Shown one piece after another: positions 36,422-46,566 of a stretch of DNA of 64,000 nt. The notes under the pieces were generated by a model that made no database searches, had not been told where the DNA came from, and worked only from the letters and a program-made list of their open reading frames with translations. The first letter of the stretch is position 1; the number at the start of each line of letters is the position of its first letter. Origin of the DNA: Rubripirellula tenax (lineage in GTDB: Bacteria; Planctomycetota; Planctomycetia; Pirellulales; Pirellulaceae); assembly GCF_007860125.1 (NCBI RefSeq), contig NZ_SJPW01000001.1, positions 620,001-684,000 on the forward strand, written 5' to 3'. The position numbers were made by a program, and so were the translations under genes.

Positions 36422-39400
36422 ATGGGTGCTCCATTTTTTCAAACCATCCGATTCGCGGCACTGCTTTGCGCCTGCGTAACTTCGTTGCCCGCCGGCGCCG
36501 ATATGCCGGTGACTCCCGCGCCCACGCCACCCCAATCGTCGGCCCAGATCGATTTGTCGGGTTCTTGGGAAGTCGTTTTGGATCGCCAACGTGTCTTTGA
36601 TCCTTCCCTTGCCCAATCGGAATTGTCGCCTTCGCGGGACGGTGTGGCGACCGTCCGCATTCCTGGGGCGCTCCGCGACAGCGATTTGGGCGATCTTGTC
36701 GGCCCTGAAACGAAATGGATCGGTGGCATTCAAGAAAGGGTTTGGAGCCAGCCTCGGTTCGATCCGTATCGAGGCGCGGACAATTTTAAAGTCCCGTTTT
36801 GGTTGCAACCCGAGCGGCACTACGTGGGGGTGGCTTGGTACCGCCGACGAATCGAGATTCCGCCTTCATGGAACGGAAAACGCATCACGTTGCACATGGA
36901 GCGTCCGCACTGGCGTACCCATGTTTGGATCGACGACGACCACATCGGCGACGGCGAATCCCTGAGCACTCCACAGCAATTCGTTGTCACCGATTCGGCC
37001 ACGACGGGAAGCCATTGGTTGACGATTGGCGTCGACAACAGCTTGGACAACATCGATGTCGGATTTAACTCGCACAGCGTCAGCGATCATACACAGACCG
37101 CGTGGAATGGGATCGTCGGCAACGTCAGCTTGATCGCCGATACAAAGCTCTCGGTCGCTCGCGTGGACGTCAACGCGATCCCCGGCGACTCGTCCGTCAG
37201 AGCGACAATCCACATCGCCAACGATACTGAATATCGCCAGCAAGCGTCCGTCCGTCTGCGAATCAGTCGCGACGACGAAGACCGTGAAGTCGACGGCGAA
37301 GCCGTCGTTGACGTTGACGTACCGGTGGGCAGCAGCGTCATCGATGCTGAAGTCGAATGGACGCGAACCCCGGAACATTGGAATGAGTTTTCGCCGGTCG
37401 TCTATCGTCTGACCACGTCAATCGAATCACCGGTAGAAGAGGATGCCGAATCCGAAGTTGCTGTCGCGCGCAAACACACGACAACGTTTGGCGTGCGGTC
37501 GATCGAGTCGATTGACGGCGCACTTCGATTGAATGGTCAGCCCATTTTTTTGCGAGGCACGTTGGAGTCGTGTGTCTTCCCTTTGACGGGATACCCGCCG
37601 ACCGATTTGCCGTCGTGGCAACGGATCTTGCGTATCTGTCGCGATCATGGATTGAACCATCTACGTTTTCATTCATGGTGCCCTCCCGAATCGGCATTCG
37701 TCGCGGCCGATCAGATGGGGTTTTACTTCCACGTCGATTGTTCGAGTTGGCCGAACACCAGCACTCAATTGGGCATCGATCGTCCCGTCGATGCGTGGCT
37801 CTATCGAGAAGCCGAGCGAATCATCGCAAGCTTCGGCAATCATCCTTCGTTGATTTTGATTTCTGCTGGAAACGAACCGGGCGGTCCCGAATCCGGTGCC
37901 GATTTCTTGGGCCGCTGGGTTTCGCATTTCAAATCGAAGGAAAATCGAATCCTGTTTTCCGGTGGCGTCGGTTGGCCACAGATACCAGAGAATGAATTTT
38001 TTGTCGCACCGAGGCCACGCCTTCATCAATGGGGACAGGGAGTGGCTAGTCGCCTGAACGCGGAAGAACCCAATACCACGGCGGACTACGGCACGTTTGT
38101 CGAAAGCATTGCTTCGCCGATTATCAGTCATGAAATCGGGCAGTGGTGCGTCTATCCGAACTTGGCAGAGACAACGAAGTACACCGGAGTGTTGAAGGCA
38201 AAGAACTTTGAAATTTTCCGTGACTTTCTGGACAGCGCATCGATGGGAGACCAAGCCGACGACTTCTTGATGGCGTCGGGAAAGCTGCAGTCGATTTGCT
38301 ACAAAGAAGAAATTGAGGCGTGCTTGCGGACGGAAAAGTTGGACGGTTTCCAAATGTTGGATCTGCACGACTTTCCCGGTCAAGGCAGCGCGGTCGTTGG
38401 CGTGTTGGACGCGTTTTGGGATCCGAAGCCATACATCGATGCCGCAGAGTTTCGGAAGTTTTGCGGCCCAACCGTGCCGCTTGCCCGCATGCCGCGACGC
38501 GTTTGGAACAATGCAATGTTGTTCGTCGCCGACGTCGAAGTATCGCACTATGGCCCCAGTCCGTTCACCGATGTCGTGCCCCGTTGGCAGATTCGACGTG
38601 GCGAAGAAGTGTTGGCTTCCGGCGAACTGGCGAAGCAGACGATTGTCGCCGCGGGCCTGCGCCGAATCGGACGCCTCGAATGGCCACTCGACAACATCAA
38701 ACAGGCGTGCGAGTTGACGCTCAGTGTCTCGTTGCCGCCTGCGACGTCAAATGATCGCCCGATCGAGAACGATTGGCGTTTTTGGGTTTATCCTGAAGGA
38801 TCCCGAAGCGACGAATCAATCACGGGTTCGCAATCGGATTTGGTGGTGACCCATTCGCTTGATGAAAAATCGATCAAAGGTTTGCAGGCTGGAAAGCGTG
38901 TCGTTTGGTTGGCCCGTCCGTCTTTGGTAAAGACCGATTTCACGATCGGTTTTTCACCGATATTTTGGAACACCGCGTGGACCAACGGGCAATCGCCACA
39001 CACTCTGGGCGTGTTGTGTGATCCCGCGCACGCGGCCCTACGAGACTTTCCCACTCGGTTTCATTCCGATTGGCAGTGGTGGGAATTGATTTCACAGTCC
39101 GCCGCGATGCGAATCGACCAGCTACCCGGAGACGTCGAAACGATCGTCCAGGTGGTGCCAGACTGGTCGCGTCCGAAAAGATTGGCACTGGCGATCGAAG
39201 CAAAAGTCGGCGCAGGCAAGCTGATCGTCTGTTCCATCGATTTGGAAACGGACCTGGACCGACGTCCCGCAGCGAACCAGTTTCGGCAATCGCTGATGAA
39301 GTACGCGGCTAGCGATGACTTTGAACCGAATGCTTCGGTAACAGTCGAACAGCTGTCGAAATTGTTTCGCAAGCCGAGTCCGCTCGAGTCGATGGGCACG

Positions 39401-39874
39401 ATCGTGACAAGCAGTAGTTTTCAAGCGGGCTATGGACCCGCGCTTGCGATCGATGAAGACCCGAAAACCTTTTGGCACGTGAATTGGTCCAACGGTGTCG
39501 CGAAGTTCCCGCACTGGTTGATGGTGGACCTCAAGGAAGCTCGGCCCGTCTCGGGGATTCACGTCCAGCCTCGCGTTGATAGAGGGCGAAGCCGGATCGC
39601 CGATTTCGAAATCCAGGTGAGTTCGGATGGCGAGCGGTGGGTCTCGGCGGCTTCCGGGACATGGGGCAACAGTCCGGCCAAGCAGTCCGTGAGGTTCGAT
39701 CGGGTGCGAAACGTTCGATTCGTCAAGCTGATTTCGAAGCGTTCTCATGAACACGTCGAACAATCTAGTATCGCGGAGGTCGAGGTCTCTTTTGAAAACC
39801 CGACGGCGTTATCCGGAGCCGCAAACGGTAGCGAAACCTACAACGAAATTCCTGCCGAAGGCCAAGGAGAATGA
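36422..39874 (+). CDS. Secreted glycoside hydrolase family 2 protein with C-terminal discoidin domain
   Basis: A 1150-residue exported enzyme. The signal peptide is MGAPFFQTIRFAALLCACVTSLPAGA. The GH2 jelly roll follows (GVAWYRRRIEIPPSWNGKRI, LHMERPHWRTHVWIDD), then the Ig-like domain, then the TIM barrel with LNGQPIFLRG, HGLNHLRFHSWCPPE, the acid/base Glu485 in ISAGNEPGG and a probable nucleophile Glu571 in IISHEIGQW. Residues from about 1000 form an F5/8-type C (discoidin/CBM32-like) domain: SSFQAGYGPALAIDEDPKTFWHVNW and ADFEIQVSSDGERW. The polysaccharide substrate is unknown. Upstream codons to 36293 are rejected since the ATG at 36422 opens the signal peptide. The stop overlaps the sugar porter start (ATGA). 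Confidence 0.88.
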   Translation: MGAPFFQTIRFAALLCACVTSLPAGADMPVTPAPTPPQSSAQIDLSGSWEVVLDRQRVFDPSLAQSELSPSRDGVATVRIPGALRDSDLGDLVGPETKWIGGIQERVWSQPRFDPYRGADNFKVPFWLQPERHYVGVAWYRRRIEIPPSWNGKRITLHMERPHWRTHVWIDDDHIGDGESLSTPQQFVVTDSATTGSHWLTIGVDNSLDNIDVGFNSHSVSDHTQTAWNGIVGNVSLIADTKLSVARVDVNAIPGDSSVRATIHIANDTEYRQQASVRLRISRDDEDREVDGEAVVDVDVPVGSSVIDAEVEWTRTPEHWNEFSPVVYRLTTSIESPVEEDAESEVAVARKHTTTFGVRSIESIDGALRLNGQPIFLRGTLESCVFPLTGYPPTDLPSWQRILRICRDHGLNHLRFHSWCPPESAFVAADQMGFYFHVDCSSWPNTSTQLGIDRPVDAWLYREAERIIASFGNHPSLILISAGNEPGGPESGADFLGRWVSHFKSKENRILFSGGVGWPQIPENEFFVAPRPRLHQWGQGVASRLNAEEPNTTADYGTFVESIASPIISHEIGQWCVYPNLAETTKYTGVLKAKNFEIFRDFLDSASMGDQADDFLMASGKLQSICYKEEIEACLRTEKLDGFQMLDLHDFPGQGSAVVGVLDAFWDPKPYIDAAEFRKFCGPTVPLARMPRRVWNNAMLFVADVEVSHYGPSPFTDVVPRWQIRRGEEVLASGELAKQTIVAAGLRRIGRLEWPLDNIKQACELTLSVSLPPATSNDRPIENDWRFWVYPEGSRSDESITGSQSDLVVTHSLDEKSIKGLQAGKRVVWLARPSLVKTDFTIGFSPIFWNTAWTNGQSPHTLGVLCDPAHAALRDFPTRFHSDWQWWELISQSAAMRIDQLPGDVETIVQVVPDWSRPKRLALAIEAKVGAGKLIVCSIDLETDLDRRPAANQFRQSLMKYAASDDFEPNASVTVEQLSKLFRKPSPLESMGTIVTSSSFQAGYGPALAIDEDPKTFWHVNWSNGVAKFPHWLMVDLKEARPVSGIHVQPRVDRGRSRIADFEIQVSSDGERWVSAASGTWGNSPAKQSVRFDRVRNVRFVKLISKRSHEHVEQSSIAEVEVSFENPTALSGAANGSETYNEIPAEGQGE

Positions 39875-41274
39875 TCCGGCCAAATGCTCCGGATTCTTTT
39901 TTCGATCGTCACTACTTATGGACGATTTGCTTGGTTGCCGCTTTGGGCGGATTGTTGTTCGGCTACGACTGGGTGGTCATTGGCGGCGCGAAGCCTTTCT
40001 ATGAACCCTATTTCGCGATCACCGACAATCCTTGGATGCAAGGATGGACGATGAGCAGTGCGTTGGTCGGCTGTTTGATCGGGGCCGTCATCAGCGGTGC
40101 GGCTGCGGACCGAATCGGACGCAAACGATTCTTGGTCATCGCGGCAGCATTGTTTGTTGTTTCTGCTCTGGGTTCCGCGGTGTCCAGCGGCCTGTTTGAT
40201 TTCAACGCCTTTCGGATGCTTGGCGGGATTGGGATTGGCTTGGCGTCGAATCTATCGCCGCTGTATATCGCCGAAGTTTCGCCGGCATCGACGCGAGGCC
40301 GGATGGTATCGATCAACCAATTGACGATCGTGATTGGTGTTTTGTCGGCTCAAATCGTCAATTGGGCGATCGCACGCGACGTTTCCGAACTGGCGACCGC
40401 CTCGACAATCGCGGTTTCTTGGAACGGGCAACACGGTTGGCGGTGGATGTTCGCGGCGGAGGCGATTCCTGCGATCGTGTTCTTGGCCTTGTCAACGATC
40501 ATCCCCGAGAGTCCGCGATGGTTGGTGCGCGTCGGCAACGTCTCGCAAGCAAAGTCCATCCTGGAACGGATCGGAGGTCCCGAATACGCCATCGCACAGA
40601 TCAAGGGCATTCAAGAAACGCTGTTACCCCGTGATGATGCTGGCGAAAGTGGGGCAGTCGATTCGCTTCCGTGGCCGGCATTGATGATTGGGGTTTTTCT
40701 TGCGGTGCTGCAACAGTGGTGTGGGATCAACGTCATTTTTAACTACGCGCAAGAAGTGTTTGCGGCGGCCGGTTACGGCGTCAGTTCGATCATGCTGAAC
40801 ATCATCATTTCGGGCGTCGTGAATCTTGTCTTCACCGTCGTTGCGATGTTGACGGTCGATCTGGTCGGACGGCGAACCATGTTACTGGCCGGATCGGGCG
40901 GACTGGCGTTGATCTATTCGGCGCTTGGCGGGTGCTATTGGATGCAGAGCCAGGGCGTGCATGTGCTGTTGTTGATCGTTGCCGCAATCGCGTGCTACGC
41001 CATGACCCTAGCGCCCGTCGTGTGGGTGGTGATCTCCGAGATCTTCCCGAACCGAAATCGTGGACGAACCATGGCCATCGCTGTGTTCAGTTTGTGGACG
41101 GCATGCACCATTCTGACCTTTACGTTTCCATTCCTCAGTCGGTCGCTCGGCGCGCACGGCACGTTTTGGTTGTACGGCGTCATTTGTGCCGTCGGTTGTG
41201 CGGTGATCGCAAAGATTTTGCCGGAAACCAAAGGCCAGTCTTTGGAATCGATCGAGCAGTCGTGGAAGGGATGA
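39871..41274 (+). CDS. Sugar porter family MFS transporter
   Basis: A 467-residue, twelve-TM inner-membrane symporter. Sugar porter hallmarks are all present: LFGYDWVVIGGA in TM1, DRIGRKRF in loop 2-3, PESPRWLV after TM6, QQWCGINVIFNYA in TM7, VDLVGRRTMLL in loop 8-9, and the C-terminal PETKGQSLE. It starts inside the stop of the GH2 gene, so the pair likely couples extracellular glycan cleavage to uptake of the released sugar. Confidence 0.93.
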   Translation: MIRPNAPDSFFDRHYLWTICLVAALGGLLFGYDWVVIGGAKPFYEPYFAITDNPWMQGWTMSSALVGCLIGAVISGAAADRIGRKRFLVIAAALFVVSALGSAVSSGLFDFNAFRMLGGIGIGLASNLSPLYIAEVSPASTRGRMVSINQLTIVIGVLSAQIVNWAIARDVSELATASTIAVSWNGQHGWRWMFAAEAIPAIVFLALSTIIPESPRWLVRVGNVSQAKSILERIGGPEYAIAQIKGIQETLLPRDDAGESGAVDSLPWPALMIGVFLAVLQQWCGINVIFNYAQEVFAAAGYGVSSIMLNIIISGVVNLVFTVVAMLTVDLVGRRTMLLAGSGGLALIYSALGGCYWMQSQGVHVLLLIVAAIACYAMTLAPVVWVVISEIFPNRNRGRTMAIAVFSLWTACTILTFTFPFLSRSLGAHGTFWLYGVICAVGCAVIAKILPETKGQSLESIEQSWKG

Positions 41275-41336
41275 CCGTGGAGCCCGTCTGTAAAAGCAAT
41301 GAGTGAGTTTGCCAGCAAGAAAAGGGTGCTTCCGAC

Positions 41337-41376
41337 GAAAAAAGGGCCGGCACTCTCGGAAAGAATGCCGACCCTT
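41337..41376 (-). terminator. Intrinsic terminator of the YTV repeat protein gene
   Basis: On the minus-strand RNA a 15-bp stem, AAGGGUCGGCAUUCU with AGAGUGCCGGCCCUU, forms with two G-U wobbles and a 5-base loop. It is followed by a run of U (the six A's at 41338-41343 on the plus strand). It lies 45 bp after the stop at 41421. Confidence 0.85.
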
Positions 41377-41420
41377 CGATTTCGATCGCGATTGTCACAT
41401 CAGGTGACAATCAGAATCAA

Positions 41421-43370
41421 TTAGCAACCGCATCCGCAATCGCTGGCGACAGCACCACAACCGCAACCGGCGTCGGCCGATCCGCTGCTGATCACTTCGC
41501 TCGAACCTGCATTGCCACAGCCGCTGCTGACAGGAACTTGAACTTCTTGCGCGACCATGACGGTCTTGCAAACTTGAACTTCCTTCTGAACTTGAACCGG
41601 GACACACACGGTGTAGTCTTCGGTCTTGGTTTCCGGCACTTGGTCGACGACGGTGACGGTGTAAGGAACTTCTTCGCTGACAGTGTCGAACTCGGTGACG
41701 GTGTAGTCACGAGTCTTCGTGGTCGGAACCATGACGGTAACGTTGCGAGTACGAGTCTCGGTGTTCATGGTCGTTTGTGGGACCATGCGAGTGCGAGTTT
41801 CGGCAACCATCTTGCAAACGACTTGATCACGATTACGTGTTTCGGTCGTGTAGCTGGTGCGATTCTCGGTACGAGTACGTTGCTCGGTACGAGTCTTGTT
41901 GACCAAGTATTCTTGGGTACGTTCTTCTTGACGGCACTTTTGGATCGCAACTTGACGTGTGCGAGTTTCTTGACGCGTCTTCGTTACAGGAATGCTGCGA
42001 ACGCGAGTTTCGGTGCGAGTCTTGCAGACGGGAACCATACGAGTCTTCGTTTCGGTGCGGTACTTGGTGACCGTTACGGGACGAGTGCGGTTTTCGGTGC
42101 GAGTCTTCGTAACGTTGTACGTGTACGGAACTTGAACTTGCTCGGTCGTGTAAGTCGTGTAAGGAACTTGTTCGCAAACGACGTTTGGAACCCAAACTTG
42201 ACGTTGAACGATGGTCGTGCAAGGAGCAGGAGCCGGTGCAGCACCGCAACCACAGTCGCTCGAAGCAACCGAACCACAGCTGTCGCATTCGCCACAAGAC
42301 GGTGCAGCAGCTTCGCAACCACAGGTCGCGACAGGAGCTTCGCAGCCGCAAGCAGCAGCAGGAGCTGCACAACCGCAACCGCTGTGACAGTGGTGGCTGA
42401 ACAAACGGCCCAGCAGACCGCGAACCAGACCACGACGGCCGGCCGAGGCGCTGTTTCCGCTCGACAGCGACGAAACAGGAACTTCAACGCTTTGGCACTG
42501 ATAGCTGCCCATGTCTCGGCTGACGGTGCGATACGACGTCACGGGAACGCGACGGCATTCGGTCTTCATGCCGGTCATCGTTTCGGTGTACGGAACGTTG
42601 ACGGTGTAAGAGACTTCCGAAGTTTCGGTGTAAGGAACCGAAACGTTGTACGTTTGAGCGACTTGCTCGGTGTACGGAACGTTGACGGTGTACGACTGTT
42701 CGACGTTCTCGGTGTAAGGAACGTTGACGGTGTAGCTTTGCTCAACCGTTTCGGTGTAGGGAACGCTAACCATGTACGTGCGAGTTGCCGTTTCGGTGTA
42801 CGGAACGCAAACGCTGTAAGGAACTTCGACCTGAGTCGTTACCGGTACTTGAACCGTGTAAGGAACTTGGATCGTTTCTTGAACAGGAACATTGACGGTG
42901 TATTCTTGCGCGACTTGAGTCGTCACAGGAACTTGTACCGAATATTCTTGAGTCGAAGTCGAAGGCACCATTTCGGTGTACGACTGAGTCTTGGTGACTT
43001 GACGCGGCACTTGCTTGTTGACGGTGCGCGTGCGAGTTTCTTGACGCGAAACATTGTTCATCACCGTATAGCTACGTTGACGAGTTTCTTGCTTCATTTC
43101 CGTCACGGTGACCATTTGGGTCTCGGTGACTTGTTGCGGAACCATCACGGTTTTGGTCGTGAAGGTCGGGCCACAAGCCGAACCGGACATTCCATCAGCC
43201 GAGCCTTCGACGATGACGCCATCGGCGTTTCCGCCACACGACGAACAGGGAGCTTCGGCCGCGGCCGGGGCAGCGTCACAGCACTGGGCGAATGCCGGAG
43301 CACTGCCGATCGTAGTCAACGCAAGTGCGGCGACGGTGAAATACAACTTCTTCACGGGTACAGATTCCAT
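41421..43370 (-). CDS. Secreted YTV-motif repeat protein
   Basis: A 649-residue exported protein, signal peptide about residues 1-28 (KKLYFTVAALALTTIGSAPAFA). A Cys/Ala-rich segment follows, then an RTR/T-rich block, then VPYTE repeats with a 14-residue period (VPYTETVEQSYTVN and close variants, about 42570-42850). A Cys-rich middle (CGCEAPVATCGCEA) leads to a long RTRTE-rich C-terminal half with KTRTETRVRSIPVTKTRQET. A Cys/Gly tail (AGCGCGAVASDCGCGC) ends the protein. It fits the YTV motif family known from Rhodopirellula, of unknown function. The repeats and Cys suggest a fibrous, disulphide-linked wall or matrix component. The start could also be the GTG five codons in. Confidence 0.85.
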   Translation of the reverse strand: MESVPVKKLYFTVAALALTTIGSAPAFAQCCDAAPAAAEAPCSSCGGNADGVIVEGSADGMSGSACGPTFTTKTVMVPQQVTETQMVTVTEMKQETRQRSYTVMNNVSRQETRTRTVNKQVPRQVTKTQSYTEMVPSTSTQEYSVQVPVTTQVAQEYTVNVPVQETIQVPYTVQVPVTTQVEVPYSVCVPYTETATRTYMVSVPYTETVEQSYTVNVPYTENVEQSYTVNVPYTEQVAQTYNVSVPYTETSEVSYTVNVPYTETMTGMKTECRRVPVTSYRTVSRDMGSYQCQSVEVPVSSLSSGNSASAGRRGLVRGLLGRLFSHHCHSGCGCAAPAAACGCEAPVATCGCEAAAPSCGECDSCGSVASSDCGCGAAPAPAPCTTIVQRQVWVPNVVCEQVPYTTYTTEQVQVPYTYNVTKTRTENRTRPVTVTKYRTETKTRMVPVCKTRTETRVRSIPVTKTRQETRTRQVAIQKCRQEERTQEYLVNKTRTEQRTRTENRTSYTTETRNRDQVVCKMVAETRTRMVPQTTMNTETRTRNVTVMVPTTKTRDYTVTEFDTVSEEVPYTVTVVDQVPETKTEDYTVCVPVQVQKEVQVCKTVMVAQEVQVPVSSGCGNAGSSEVISSGSADAGCGCGAVASDCGCGC

Positions 43371-43655
43371 TAACGGGTAGGTGAACGGCTCAACAGTAAG
43401 ATTCATCTGTTAAGCACCAATTGGTTTGATTCGATGAAGAATACATGGCTAGGAGTTGCCCTCAAACTTTCTTTAGCCCGTAAAGTCATTTCAAATTAAA
43501 ACCCGTCTGATTGGGTGAACGCTTACGATTGTGACACCGTTTGCGCCTTTGACGATGGCTCCGGTGCTTCCGTTTGTATCGATTGCAGCGATAAGAATTG
43601 TGTCTTTGTCCGCGTTCCGGGGCAGAAACGGGCGAAACCAGTGGACGTGGATTCC

Positions 43656-44954
43656 CTAAGAAGCACCGCTGGTGACGGAGATCGACTTCAAGATGTCCCG
43701 AATCTCGGAACGCAGCTCAGGCGTCAGGAGCTGGAACTCGGGCGATTGATCCCGGCCCGACAAAATTGCGTCCAATTTTGTCATGACGCGGCTTTTGCAT
43801 TCCTTTGGCAGCGCCGCGAACGCGTCGGAATGGATCAGATAGCTGCACGGATAGCGAAACAGTCGCGTTTGAAGATCAAATTCACGCAACGAACGGCCCT
43901 TCGCGTCACGTCGACCTCGTGCGGCAAATTCCGTCGCGAAATCGCTTGTCCCCGACACCGGGCTGGTCAACGTGAACTCGTCGCACATCAGCAAGTACCG
44001 AACGACGTTGTTGGCCGTTGCGTCGATGCGACGGTTTGCACTGTCGCTGATGGTGCCTTCGGGTCGCTCCAGCAATTCGTTCATTTGAAACGATTGATGC
44101 AGGGCTTGGCGCGTCTCGTAGTTGGCCGCGGCGATCGCGTTATGCATTTGCGTTTGATGTTCAAGAACCATCAACGCTACCAAATCACTGTGCGGCGAAA
44201 GGTAATTCTCGGTCATGATCCGATCGTCGAGATCGATTTCGTTCGCACCCGATTCTCGATCGAACGTCGTCTCGTCTTCGATACAGATCGTGTTACCCAT
44301 GTGGCGCATGTCGCCGTGCGTGCCCGTCACGTACCAGCCGCCCCATCGTTCGCCAAATGGCGACGTGTGATCGGTCGTGAAGGTGCCGCTTCCCAACTTA
44401 GGACGCCCGGCGCCATCGGCGTAGACGCTGCGGACCAGGTATCCGGGAATGTTTTGGGTTCGCGATGATGCGTGGCAAGAAAGGCACTGGCCGCGATCGC
44501 GCACAAAGGTGGGTGCTTCGTTTTCTTCCTGCGACAAGGTGTAAAACACCGCGCCTTGTTGGGGGTCGGTCACCGCAAATTCCAAAACGTCGCCTCGCTG
44601 GCAATAGCCGACGTAAATGTCATCGTTGAAGTACACCGCACGTGGACGACGAGGGGAGATGCGTTGAAGTTGCAAAGATGTCTTGGAAAAGACCAACATT
44701 TGCGAACTGATCGGGACATCAAGGGCCTGAAGCGCGGACTGTAGGTAGCCGAACTTTTCGTCGTAGTCCAACTTCGCTGTACCAGACGCCAGACGTGCAT
44801 TCAGTTTGGCAACGGAGTCGTGGACCGGCGCGTCCATGTAGTTGATCGGTGGCCTTTCAAAGCCACTGGACTGCGCCGTCGCCGTCGACAAATTGGAAGC
44901 CAGCACACCGACGGCCAAGGTGGCGAAAAGGATGCGTTGGACAGAGGCGATCAC
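43656..44954 (-). CDS. Exported monohaem-type protein of unknown function
   Basis: A 432-residue protein with a signal peptide ([24 protein letters not shown]) and a single covalent-haem motif CLSCH at about residues 157-161, followed by [22 protein letters not shown]. The rest ([41 protein letters not shown]) is conserved-looking but not recognised. The GTG at 44954 has a GGGAG site upstream. The frame runs to a GTG at 45017, but 44954 fits the signal peptide better. Divergent from an Rrf2 regulator, so redox- or NO-linked control is plausible. Confidence 0.75.
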   Translation of the reverse strand: MIASVQRILFATLAVGVLASNLSTATAQSSGFERPPINYMDAPVHDSVAKLNARLASGTAKLDYDEKFGYLQSALQALDVPISSQMLVFSKTSLQLQRISPRRPRAVYFNDDIYVGYCQRGDVLEFAVTDPQQGAVFYTLSQEENEAPTFVRDRGQCLSCHASSRTQNIPGYLVRSVYADGAGRPKLGSGTFTTDHTSPFGERWGGWYVTGTHGDMRHMGNTICIEDETTFDRESGANEIDLDDRIMTENYLSPHSDLVALMVLEHQTQMHNAIAAANYETRQALHQSFQMNELLERPEGTISDSANRRIDATANNVVRYLLMCDEFTLTSPVSGTSDFATEFAARGRRDAKGRSLREFDLQTRLFRYPCSYLIHSDAFAALPKECKSRVMTKLDAILSGRDQSPEFQLLTPELRSEIRDILKSISVTSGAS

Positions 44955-45006
44955 GACGTGGCTCCGGGAACATTGCTTGAATCGGAGGGGCAGGATAAAC
45001 TTGTTT

Positions 45007-45051
45007 TGTATACACAAATATACAGATTCAGTATCTGCATGTCAATGTATA
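45007..45051. promoter_or_regulatory. Candidate operator for the Rrf2 regulator
   Basis: TGTATACACAAATATACA at 45007-45024 is a perfect inverted repeat with 6-bp arms and 6-bp spacer. A further TGTATA half-site lies at 45046-45051. Both are within the 142-bp gap between the divergent haem-protein and Rrf2 genes. Confidence 0.6.
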
Positions 45052-45096
45052 GGTTTGTTGCTTTCGCTTCTACAACATTCTGGTCACGCGACGACG

Positions 45097-45516
45097 ATGC
45101 TTTCAAAAACTGCCGAATATGCCCTGCGAGCGGTGGCCTGCATGGGATCTCAAGTTGATCAGTCTCTCTCGGCCGACGTTTTGGCAGAGAAGACAAAGGT
45201 TCCCCGTCGATATCTGACGCGCGTGCTGCAAGACTTGGCAGCCGCCGGGCTGGTTCGGTCGCGGCCGGGCCCCGGGGGCGGCTACGAGCTCGATCGACCA
45301 ATCGGCCAGCTCACGATCCTTGACGTCGTCAACGCGGTGTCGCCGTTGCAACGCATTCGATCGTGTCCGTTGGGGTTGAAATCTCACAAGAAGCTGTGCC
45401 CGTTGCATGCGGAATTGGACCGTTCGTATGCGGCGACCGAAGCGGCGTTCAAAGGTGTCACGATCGAATCGCTGCTGGGATCGACCAGCTCGATCGTTCC
45501 ACTTTGCGAATCCTGA
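45097..45516 (+). CDS. Rrf2 family transcriptional regulator
   Basis: A 139-residue winged-helix regulator. [16 protein letters not shown] and [40 protein letters not shown] are typical Rrf2 motifs. Cys90 and Cys101 lie in the loop where Fe-S members such as NsrR and IscR bind their cluster, with a further Cys137 near the C-terminus. The spacing (C-x10-C) differs from NsrR, so cluster binding is uncertain. It is divergent from the haem protein gene, whose promoter region holds a palindrome. Confidence 0.9.
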   Translation: MLSKTAEYALRAVACMGSQVDQSLSADVLAEKTKVPRRYLTRVLQDLAAAGLVRSRPGPGGGYELDRPIGQLTILDVVNAVSPLQRIRSCPLGLKSHKKLCPLHAELDRSYAATEAAFKGVTIESLLGSTSSIVPLCES

Positions 45517-45576
45517 TACGACTAGACTGGGGCAGACTTCGATCGCGCGCCCCTTTCTTTCTTTGGATTCTTACCT

Positions 45577-46446
45577 ATGACCGTGCTTCGTATCCCGCTT
45601 TGCCGAATGGCTCAGGCACTCTTGTTTGTTTTCATGTTGACCTGCGTGAGTTCGTCGGCACTCGGTGGTGAACCGACCGAGCACACATTGATTTACAAGA
45701 CCGTCATGGTCGACGGCAAGGAGAAGGAACTGAAGATTGACTGGACGCGGCCAGCCGATTGGAAGGCTTCCGATTCACGGCCCGCGGTTGTCTTCTTTCA
45801 CGGCGGCGGTTGGACGGGCGGTGCACCGGGTCAGTTTGCGCAGCACAGTGTCGAGCTGGCCCAGCGAGGGATCGTTTGTTTTCGTGGCCAATATCGATTG
45901 CTAGACAAGAAGAGCAAAGACGCACCCGACATCTGTGTTGCCGATGCTTCCGACGCGTTTCGATATGTACGCGGGCGGGCATCCGAGTTCGGCATCGATC
46001 CCGATCGCATGGCGGCCGGTGGCGGATCGGCGGGCGGACACCTGGCGGCTACTCTAGGAATGATGGACGATGAAAAGTCAGACGTGTCACGAAAACCGGC
46101 GGCGTTGTTGCTGTTCAACCCGGTGTATGACAATGGACCGGGCGGATGGGGGACGGCGCGAGTCGGCGACGCATACCTGAAATACTCGCCCGCCCACAAC
46201 ATCACTGCGGACGACCCGCCATCCATCGTGTTTTTGGGAACCAACGACGCGTTGATCCCCGTCGCGACGGCAAAGAAGTTTCAAGCAAACTGCCAAGCCG
46301 TGGGCGTCGCCAACGACCTGCAACTGTATGAAGGTCAGGGCCACGGTTTCTTTAACGCCAAGAAGGGCGGTTCGGCCGAGTACTATCGTGACACGATGGA
46401 CAAGTCGATCGGGTTTCTAGCGGGATTGGGCTGGATTGAAAAGTAG
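45577..46446 (+). CDS. Exported alpha/beta hydrolase (esterase/lipase, BD-FAE-like)
   Basis: A 289-residue enzyme with a signal peptide (LLFVFMLTCVSSSALG). The oxyanion-hole motif is VVFFHGGGWTGG, the nucleophile Ser is in AAGGGSAGGHLAATLGM, the acid is probably the Asp in FLGTNDALIP, and His is in EGQGHGFFN. It resembles carbohydrate esterases of the BD-FAE type that de-esterify polysaccharides. Substrate unproven. It stands alone between the Rrf2 gene and a convergent membrane protein gene. Confidence 0.85.
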   Translation: MTVLRIPLCRMAQALLFVFMLTCVSSSALGGEPTEHTLIYKTVMVDGKEKELKIDWTRPADWKASDSRPAVVFFHGGGWTGGAPGQFAQHSVELAQRGIVCFRGQYRLLDKKSKDAPDICVADASDAFRYVRGRASEFGIDPDRMAAGGGSAGGHLAATLGMMDDEKSDVSRKPAALLLFNPVYDNGPGGWGTARVGDAYLKYSPAHNITADDPPSIVFLGTNDALIPVATAKKFQANCQAVGVANDLQLYEGQGHGFFNAKKGGSAEYYRDTMDKSIGFLAGLGWIEK

Positions 46447-46566
46447 GCGGGCATAATGCACCGACAAAGGCGTGTTCAGCCGAGCGATTCGCTGGGTTCC
46501 GTGCAGAGGCTGTTGAGACACGCTTTCCAATTTTAAACGCGTCCCGTCCAGACGGGGCCTTCGTAG

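Noticed and set aside
42570-42850. Regular repeats that could resemble a CRISPR array
   Set aside because: Units are 42 bp, contiguous, in frame and degenerate, so they encode protein repeats; there are no spacers and no cas genes.
41538-43373. 611-codon frame opposite the YTV gene
   Set aside because: Created by the repeated codons of the real gene; its translation is an Asn/Arg/Val repeat without family features, while the minus strand has a signal peptide and terminator.
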